From: Pelargonium cotyledonis
Taxonomy: Eukaryota > Streptophyta > Magnoliopsida > Geraniales > Geraniaceae
Direction: 5' to 3'
Assembly (NCBI GenBank): GCA_036897625.1
Contig: JAYMTA010001139.1
Span: forward strand, 1-21,571
Length of the DNA: 21,571 nt
A program made the translations under genes and the position numbers. Below the pieces are notes generated by a model. The model did not search any database. It was not told the DNA's origin and saw nothing but the letters and a program-made list of their open reading frames with translations. Shown here piece after piece: positions 8,936 to 17,900 of the stretch (positions within the stretch are counted from its first letter, which is position 1; each line of letters opens with the position of its first letter).

Positions 8936-11900
8936 GTGCTTAAATGAGTACACTAGATTTTTTTTTTCTGATTATTCTATTTTTATTATTTGATAATCAA
9001 ACAAAATCAAATGAAAATGTCAGATTTTCATTGTTCGTTAGTTTACAGTGCAATTTTATTCATAACTTCTATTTTGCAGCCTCGGCTCTATGTTGGTAGG
9101 GGGATGCATGAGAGCACATTATCTCTTTTTGCGTAAGGATTTTCTTTTAAAAAATATACATAATTGCTGATTTTGTAAATATCTGCTGTTGTTAATGTCT
9201 TGTATTTCTTACATTTGAATTTTGCAGGTACACAATGTTTTGGGTTCTTCTTATAATCACAAAGTTGGCATTCAGTTACTATATAGAGGTGCGTTCTATT
9301 CACCCTTCTACAATATTGTATTGCTTTTCTGCCGGTAGTATGTCAAGGTGAAGACTTAAATGAGTTTTGGTTATGTAGTGAGCGTGACAAATATTAATAT
9401 CTGTAAGATGGAGGTGATCTTCAATTTTGTTAATATTTACCCTTCAAATAATTCTAAATTTCAATTGGGTAGTAAATTTGATTGTAGGTTTTCAGCTGTC
9501 AGTTTTAGCTTATATATTGTTTGTGTTTGCCCTTTTTTATCTGTGCAGATTAAACCTCTAGTGTCTCCAACAAAAGCTATCATGAGTGTTCAGATAACTA
9601 ATTTTCAGTGGCATGAGTTTTTTCCTCATGGTACGAATCAACATTTTGATATGCTGTGTGCTTATGGTACCTTATTTGTCAAGGGCTGCCTCACTAGTTG
9701 GTCTTTTCCTTTGCAGCAAAGAACAATATTGGCGTTGTGATTGCTCTCTGGGCTCCAATCATTCTCGTATGGGTTATGCTAGTTTTATTGTTCAGTTCAT
9801 CCTTTCCTGTTTATGTGCAGTAAAGTTTTAATAAATCAACTGTTTTTAGGTTTATTTTATGGATACTCAGATTTGGTATGCCATATTCTCCACTTTGTTT
9901 GGAGGTATTTATGGTGCATTCCGTCGACTTGGTGAGGTTAGTGAACTTCTCCAAACCCTCTAAATTCCTAATTTGCCCTTCAATTTCTAGTTTGACCTTC
10001 ATGTTATGGTAAGTCCTCTTTGGTATTTCAATGGCTATCCAAAGATGATGAAGAAGAAGAAAAACTTGTCATCGATGGTTTTCAGAAGACTCATTTTGGG
10101 TGACATTCTAAAATTGTGTTGTAACGAACTAGTACATCTTGATAAGCTCCAAATTGAAGCGTATTAACAAATGCAATATAGTGACCTTTTCAAATAATAA
10201 TACTCTCTCCACCCCTACGCCCCCCCCCCCCCCCCCCCCCCCATCAATAATAGGTCAATCAAAGAGATCTTATTTGGTCCTAATAACCTTTGCCAAATAT
10301 CCATTTAACGACTTGTCTTGATGTTGTAAAGATAAAGTCAAACACCCAACAGACTTCCATCAATAGAAAGGTTTTACTTGCCAAATAATTTTGCTTCACT
10401 CATGTGATATACTAAGGCTAAGTAACTCATGCATTTGTATTTCCATGGTAGTATTATCTTTTACCACTATGTGTGGAATGATCCTTGCATAACCTATTGT
10501 GTAATTGCAATGATACTGAGTACAATAAAAATTTTCAATTTTCTCTACAAGTAAAACTATATTATTCCAAGTGACTGTGATTTTTGTTGGTTCTTTCATT
10601 TGCTGCTTATACATGAACATAGCTTTGATCAGTTGCTTACGGTTTTTTGGTCTATGCCTCATCAGTTGCTTACGGTTTTTTGGTATATGCCTCATTATGG
10701 TAACATTTTCTGACTATCATGGAGATAATTATTCTTATTTCTTTATTCATTTCTCTGATGATGAACTTTCATTTTTCAATTGGTTACAGATTCGAACATT
10801 AGGCATGCTTAGATCTCGTTTTCAATCATTGCCTGGTGCCTTCAATGCCTGTTTAATTCCAGAGGAGAAGAATGAGCCGAAGAAGAAAGGGTTGAAAGCC
10901 ACATTTTCACGCAAGTTTGCTGAGGTAACCTTTTTCTATTGCTATAGATAAATTGACTAACGATTTCATAATTTAAAATAAGAAGTGTACATGTCCTAAG
11001 ATCTTTTCATGTTGCTGTTATCACAGATTCCTTCAAACAAAGAGAAAGAGGCAGCAAGATTTGCTCAGCTGTGGAATAAAATTATCAGCAGCTTCAGAGA
11101 GGAAGATCTTATTAGCAATAGGTATTCCTGAAAGTTATGTTCTGATTATTTATCTTGATTATCATCGGCATCATACCTCATCATGGATGTTCCAATTTTC
11201 CGAGCCTGTTCCAATTTTCAGGGAAATGGACTTGTTGCTTGTACCGTATTGGGCTGACCGTGATTTGGATCTTATACAATGGCCTCCATTTTTACTTGCT
11301 AGCAAGGTATTTATTTTTTACAGAAGGTAGGATATGATTTATGGTACTAGGAATCATAGTAACCTTTGTGTCATTATATGCACTCTTTTCTGCTTGGTAG
11401 ATCCCTATAGCCTTAGACATGGCTAAGGACAGCAATGGTAAGGATAAAGAACTGAAAAAGAGAATTGATGCTGACAACTACATGTCTTGTGCTGTTCGCG
11501 AATGCTATGCTTCATTTAGGAATATCATTAAGTTCTTGGTTCAAGGAGAACGTGAGAAAGCGTAAGTTTTATTTCAAGTTACAAATATAATTTAAAAGTA
11601 AAATGAAAATAATGTTTCATCTTTATCTGTGCAATATCGTATTTTTTGTTGTGGTTGGCTTGTGGTATCAACTGTTTTTGCCAACATTCTTTGTGATCAT
11701 GCTGGATTTCTGTAGGGTTATAGGGTCTATATTTTCTGAGGTTGATAAACATATAGAAGATGGCATTCTGATAAAAGAGTTCAAGATGAGCGCCCTTCCT
11801 AGCCTCTATGACCAGTTTGTTAGACTTATCAAACATTTGGTAATGAGATAAAGACTTTTAGCATCTAAAGGCGGTGATAAGTTTTTCATTGATTTTGGGA

Positions 11901-14900
11901 AGTTCCAGGTCCTAACTACGTCAGTTTACTATTTGTAGATGGATAACAAGCAGGAAGACAGGGATCAAGTTGTGATTCTTTTCCAGGACATGTTGGAGGT
12001 TGTAACAAGAGACATAATGATGGAGGATCAAACATTCAAGTATGGTATCTCGATGAAGTTGATTGGTCTAATATATTGATTTTCTCTTGGCCTCATACTA
12101 TTTTTATTGTGCAATCTTACCCAGTTTGGTAGATTCAAGTCATGGTGGATTTGGCCATGAAGGGATGACCCCTCTTGATCAGCAATATCAGTTATTTGCC
12201 TCCTCTGGAGCTATCAAGTTTCCAGTACTGCCTGTAACTGAAGCTTGGAAAGAAAAGGTGTGTTCGATTGACATTGATATTGTATATTGAAAATTTGAGT
12301 TATAAATTCGTCATTTTTTTCCTACCTTTCTTCCATTTGCAGATTAAACGGCTGTATCTATTGCTGACTACTAAAGAATCTGCTATGGACGTACCATCCA
12401 ACTTAGAAGCTAGAAGGCGCATGTCATTCTTTTCAAATTCGTTATTTATGGACATGCCTACAGCACCGAAAGTTCGCAATATGCTTTCTTTCTCGTAAGC
12501 CATCTTTCTGATTCATTTAAACTATGGGATTGTATATTGCATCTGCCAAACTTGTCACATAGCTGAATGAAGGTCAAATTAACCAACAGCTAAGAATTAC
12601 AATATTTTTTGATTTCTTGTTTGAAAGCGTTGTTTTTTGCAGGGCTGCAACGATCTATTATTCCTGCACTCTTGTCTTTGAATTAGCAACTAAAGTCTAC
12701 AAACACATCCACGCTACCTTTCTTTTTATTATATATTTTTCAATCTCCAATTGATCACAGTTTATGCATTTTCACTCTATACATAGTTTGTGCTAGCTGG
12801 AAGCTTGAGTTGCAGTAGTAATAGATGTCTCATGTTAATAAATACTTTGATCAGCATGCTAAGTTCAAATGTTGTACATTGTAAACTGAATATTCAATGA
12901 CCTGGTAGATCATAATTGAAAAATTGTTAGAAGTTGCATATTTTAAATATTTTTTCGTGACGATCTTTGCTGACGTACGAGCTTTTCTGGTAGTGTTTTA
13001 ACTCCGTACTACACAGAGGAAGTGCTATTCTCCTTGCTTGATTTGGAAACACCATATGAAGATGGTGTCTCCATCCTCTTTTACTTGCAAAAGATTTTTC
13101 CAGGTTTATTTTTTCTTCCTATTTTTCCATTGCAAAATATGTTTAGACTTGTGATGGTCTTGCATCCAAAGTTTCTTCTGTAGGTAGTATCTAAGCCAAT
13201 AATAACTTGCAGATGAATGGAACAACTTTCTGGAGCGAACGGGATGTATCACTGAAGAAGAACTGAAGGGAACTGATGAATTAGAAGAAGAGCTTCGTCA
13301 GTGGGCATCTTATAGAGGCCAAACCCTGACCAAAACTGGTACTATCCTCTCTGTTGATGTTTATATGTTTTGACCTGAAAATGCATTAGCCAATAGATAC
13401 TTATCCTCACACTTTATTCTGGGTTTCACTATTGACTCGAGACATTATTACAATTGTCAGTCAGAGGTATGATGTACTATCGCAAAGCATTGGAGCTTCA
13501 GGCTTTCCTAGACATGGCCAAGCATGAAGGTAAGTCCTATTTCTCTTGGGAGTCCAAAATTAATGATTAAATAGCACACTTGTATGTTTTAATACTTTAT
13601 TTTAAATGTTCATCAAGAGTTCATTACATAGTATTTCCTGTACAAATTATGCAATGTTTTTGTTACTTGAACTGAGCAATGTGCGGTTATGCTCTTCCTC
13701 AGATCTAATGGAAGGCTACAAGGCTGTAGAACTAAATACAGAGGATCACCAAAATGGGGAAAGGACATTGTGGGCACAATGTCAAGCGGTGGCTGATATG
13801 AAGTTTACATATGTGGTGTCATGCCAGCAATATGGGATTCACAAGCGATCTGGTGATCAACGTGCACAGGACATTCTAAAGCTTATGACTGCGTGTGTCT
13901 CTTAGTTTCAGTTTAATTCATCTTCTTGTTGAAATCAGCTCAAAGCCTCTAACAGGTAAAATTATATCCATTTTGCAGATACCCATCTCTTCGCGTAGCA
14001 TATATTGATGAGGTTGAAGAACCCAGTAAAGATAAATCAAAGAAGATAAACCAGAAAGTTTTTTATTCTGCTTTGGTCAAGGCTGCTATGCCAAAGTCCA
14101 TCAATTCTTCAGATCCAGTACAAAACTTGGACCAGGTAAGCTTCTTCGTATTGATTTACTCCATCTGTTGTGATCTCCTGCCCTGTTAATGTCAACAGCA
14201 TATTTTTTTTCGTTCTCATTGTCTCATGTCTAAATGCAGGTTGTTTATAGAATAAAACTTCCAGGACCTGCTATATTAGGGGAGGGAAAGCCTGAAAATC
14301 AGAATCATGCTATTATTTTTACGCGTGGAGAAGGCTTGCAGACAATAGATATGAACCAGGTAGGGATTAGCATTTTACCTAGTTATAATAATCTGTGCTT
14401 GTTGCCAATTCCCCATTGTATCCATTTTTTTTTAGGATAACTACATGGAAGAAGCCTTGAAAATGAGGAATTTGCTTCAAGAGTTTCTTAAAAAGCATGA
14501 TGGTGTGAGGTACCCCTCAATCCTTGGTCTAAGGGAGCATATATTCACGGGAAGGTAGGCACCCTTTATGGTTGTTGGATACAGTTATCAGCCTTCTACA
14601 ATCATATTTCCGAGAAATATGTCTCGCTAGTTATCTAATAAATATTTGGTGCAGTGTTTCCTCTCTTGCTTGGTTCATGTCAAACCAGGAAACTAGCTTT
14701 GTGACAATTGGGCAAAGATTGTTGGCCAACCCTCTGAAGTAAGTTACTAGTACTCCAATCTATCACTCTAGGATATCTACCTGGGAAAGACTATCCTTTA
14801 AATTTTGGTGTGAAGATTTGTTGAATAGCCTTGGTTAATTGTGACACTGCAGTCAATTGTAAATCTTGGCAAATTAGAACATATGTTGGTCAATTCAATA

Positions 14901-17900
14901 AACCAGTTCAGCTTGGTACAATGCTGCTCATTTTAAAACTTACTATTCAGTAAACTATAAAGTTGCTGTCATTTTGTGATTGTTGGACTATAAATTTAAT
15001 ATTAAGCCTTCAACTATTAGTTTAAACTTTTAACTGAGTTGATCCTCTACATGGTGTCAGAACCTTGTAGACAGAGGTAACGAGTTTGAGTCCCTGCCGC
15101 CACCCTTGTTAAAAAATGTTAAAACTTCAGCACAAGGAAGTTTGTGCTGAAGTTTGTGTACAGGTATGAGTACCCAGTATAACTATTTAAAAAAGAAGAC
15201 TAGGTACAAGTACGGTTGGTACTTATAAGTAAAAATTATACTACTTCCGTTTCAAATTATGTCTTTCTAGAGTTTTCTCACAAATTAAGAAGTGTAAAAT
15301 GACTTATTTAACCTCACATAGTAACTTGTGCATTAATTAATTATTATTATCATTAGTGATCAATATTGTACTTGAGAATGTATAAAAAGGGCATTGTTGG
15401 AATGTGGGGTGACTTTTTGTATTAAAAAAGTAGAATGCCATTTATCTTGAAGCAAATTTTGTTTGCTAGAAAGACATTTCTTATGAAATGGAGGTAGTAT
15501 ATATATGTTAAATATGTTAAAAATTGTAGTTATGACAGATGGTGAGATTAATATGGCATTTTGTCTTGCAAAATCAAAATAAATTACAAAGTAGGTAGGA
15601 AAGAAAATAGATTAAGAATAGGAATATTCAAATCAAACTAGGGTTAAGTAGTTAGTGAATGGTTTAGTAGTGATAAGATGAGACAATGGAGCAATAAATA
15701 TCAGACAATAATGATTATTTTTTCAAACTCTTTGTACATGCAAGTGAGGCAGAGAAGATGAGTCAGTGAAGTACAATTTTTTTTTTTTTTTTGAATTCTA
15801 ATTTACAAGTCAGAAGTTTTATAGTGAATAACAGAGGCCAACTAAAAGGATATCCACGATATGTCAGTTCAGAGTTCTGATTTGCACTTTGCTGATTTTA
15901 TTTTTACAGTAAATGACTGGTTAGATTTCTAATTGATTACTTGCAAAAGAGTGAAAGACGTGATCTCATATATCTATTTATTGATTACTTGCAATAACTG
16001 ATAGGAGTCTTTTCTTATTCCAAGACTCCAAAAAACTTGTATTTTCTTATTTTTATCAGAATTATGTAACCCTCCATCCCAAAACAATCGTCCACTTCCT
16101 ATAAAAAAAATTCCCAAAAAAATTATCCACTTTCTATTTTGGTTTGACCTGTTAGTTATGCATGAATTGTTAGTGATATCCATAAGATAGGTTGTTTAGA
16201 ACCCCTTCAGTTTGTTGCAGCAAGAGCACCTGGGGTATAAAGGAGAAAAGCCGAATTCTAACCAACTCATCCTTAATCTTCACAAAATGGAAAGTAGACA
16301 ATTATTTTTGGGGCGGAGTAAATTTTAATTATATATAGGTTTAGAAGTACCCATATTAGATGTTGACCGTAACCAAGCTGTACCTGAGAAGTACCCCAAA
16401 AAATTACTGTTCATTTCATTTGGACAAGTACCCGGTACGTACCTGCGAAGTACCAATACCTAGTACTGGTGGTCCTCCTTCTAGGAGTACCCCGTGCTTC
16501 ACAACTTTTGGTTTATAAATTTTATAAACGGTTCAAGATATTTTGTTCAGATTGGCCAAATAATTAAGCTTGCAAGGGAACTCCTCATTTCCTTTGCTTT
16601 CATCTTTTCATTATGCTTGAACATGTATTTATATGAATTTGTGCTGAACTGTTTGTTCTTTTTTCTGCCTGTTTAGGGTTCGGTTCCACTATGGCCATCC
16701 AGATGTGTTTGATCGGTTGTTTCACCTCACTAGAGGTGGTGTTAGTAAAGCTTCCAAGGTTATCAATTTGAGTGAAGACATATTTGCTGGTATGACAATT
16801 TTTACAATTGTCTTTTCCCTTTATTTTCTATTGTAATCTTTGCTTCACTTGATGATCTACTAATACAAAGTGCAAATGCAGGCTTTAATTCCACACTTCG
16901 GGAAGGCAATGTTACTCATCATGAATACATTCAAGTTGGTAAGGGAAGAGATGTGGGGCTCAACCAGATATCTATGTTTGAGGCGAAAATAGCAAATGGC
17001 AATGGAGAGCAGACATTGAGTCGAGATATATATCGGCTTGGTCATCGTTTTGACTTTTTCCGGATGTTGTCATGTTATTTCACCACAGTTGGGTTTTACT
17101 TCAGTACTCTGGTAAGTGAAGTATAACTCTGACTATCAAGTTTAAAAGTATTCTGCAGTGATACGATAAATTGAACATTCTCATGGTTTCTTCTGCCAGA
17201 TAACTGTGCTCACTGTATATGTTTTCCTATATGGCCGCCTTTATCTTGTTCTTAGTGGACTGGAACAAGGATTGAGTACCCAACCAGCAATTCGAGACAA
17301 TAAGCCTCTTCAAGTGGCTCTTGCCTCCCAGTCTTTTGTTCAAATTGGATTTTTGATGGCATTACCTATGCTGATGGAAATTGGCTTGGAGAGGGGTTTC
17401 CGAACTGCGCTTAGTGAATTCGTACTGATGCAATTGCAATTGGCCCCAGTATTTTTCACATTTTCTCTTGGGACAAAGACCCACTACTATGGAAGGACAT
17501 TGCTTCATGGAGGTGCAAAATACAGGGCAACAGGTCGAGGATTTGTCGTCTTCCATGCAAAATTTGCAGATAACTACAGACTCTACTCTCGTAGCCACTT
17601 TGTCAAGGGTCTTGAATTGATGATATTGCTTCTTGTATACCAAATCTTTGGTCATACTTATAGAAGTGCAGTTGCTTATGTCCTGATCACTGTATCTATG
17701 TGGTTTATGGTGGGAACATGGCTTTTTGCTCCTTTCCTATTCAATCCTTCTGGCTTTGAGTGGCAAAAGATCATTGATGATTGGACTGATTGGAATAAGT
17801 GGATAAGCAACCGTGGTGGTATAGGTGTCCCGCCTGAAAAAAGTTGGGAATCATGGTGGGAGGAGGAACAAGACCATCTTCGCTTTTCTGGGAAACGAGG

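Larger units (their letters stand above)
7208..9936 (+). other. Exons 13-20: first membrane block (residues 455-759)
   Basis: Exons are 7208-7330, 7431-7548, 8550-8890, 9080-9132, 9228-9288, 9549-9630, 9717-9766 and 9850-9936. The region starts with [19 protein letters not shown] and then gives about six hydrophobic segments, near residues 485-504, 520-538, 560-582, 602-630, 667-687 and 718-754. Conserved markers are [53 protein letters not shown] and [20 protein letters not shown]. Exons 16, 17 and 19 are very short (53, 61 and 50 nt). They are recognised by frame and family match, not by open-frame length. Confidence 0.92.
9937..10789 (+). other. Intron 20 (853 bp)
   Basis: The donor is GTTAGT at 9937 and the acceptor is TTACAG ending at 10789. 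It holds a C23 homopolymer (10220-10242) and a 33-bp tandem repeat (10628-10693). The segment TACTCTCTCCACCCC just before the C run resembles one end of a Stowaway element, but no matching second end is visible. I see no gene. Confidence 0.85.
14739..16676 (+). other. Intron 36 (1938 bp), the longest intron
   Basis: The donor is GTAAGT at 14739 and the acceptor is GTTTAG ending at 16676, splitting a Lys codon AA|G. Its length is largely explained by inserted material: a tRNA-like/LTR-type fossil piece, a hairpin, two Stowaway-like MITEs and GTAC-rich segments. Between the MITEs (15500-16066) I see only AT-rich sequence, a T16 run (15777-15792) and a 15-bp direct repeat (15932 and 15980). Confidence 0.88.
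12343..17111 (+). other. Exons 28-38: GT48 glucan synthase core (residues 1038-1527)
   Basis: Exons are 12343-12494, 12994-13103, 13213-13338, 13461-13529, 13703-13892, 13979-14135, 14240-14359, 14436-14554, 14655-14738, 16677-16789 and 16882-17111. The core opens with [18 protein letters not shown] and [11 protein letters not shown] (1066-1076), then [12 protein letters not shown]. The run [11 protein letters not shown] (about 1159-1169), split over exons 30/31, contains the family's proposed UDP-glucose site. Other hallmarks are [30 protein letters not shown] (1333-1345), [40 protein letters not shown] and [18 protein letters not shown]. No bacterial-type QXXRW motif is expected or seen. 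Exons 36 and 37 are separated by the longest intron, 1938 bp. Confidence 0.93.

Noticed and set aside
11122-11221. U12-type intron 22
   Set aside because: The donor GTATTCC only partly resembles GTATCCTT and I see no TTCCTTAAC-like branch site near the acceptor, so an ordinary U2 intron is more likely.
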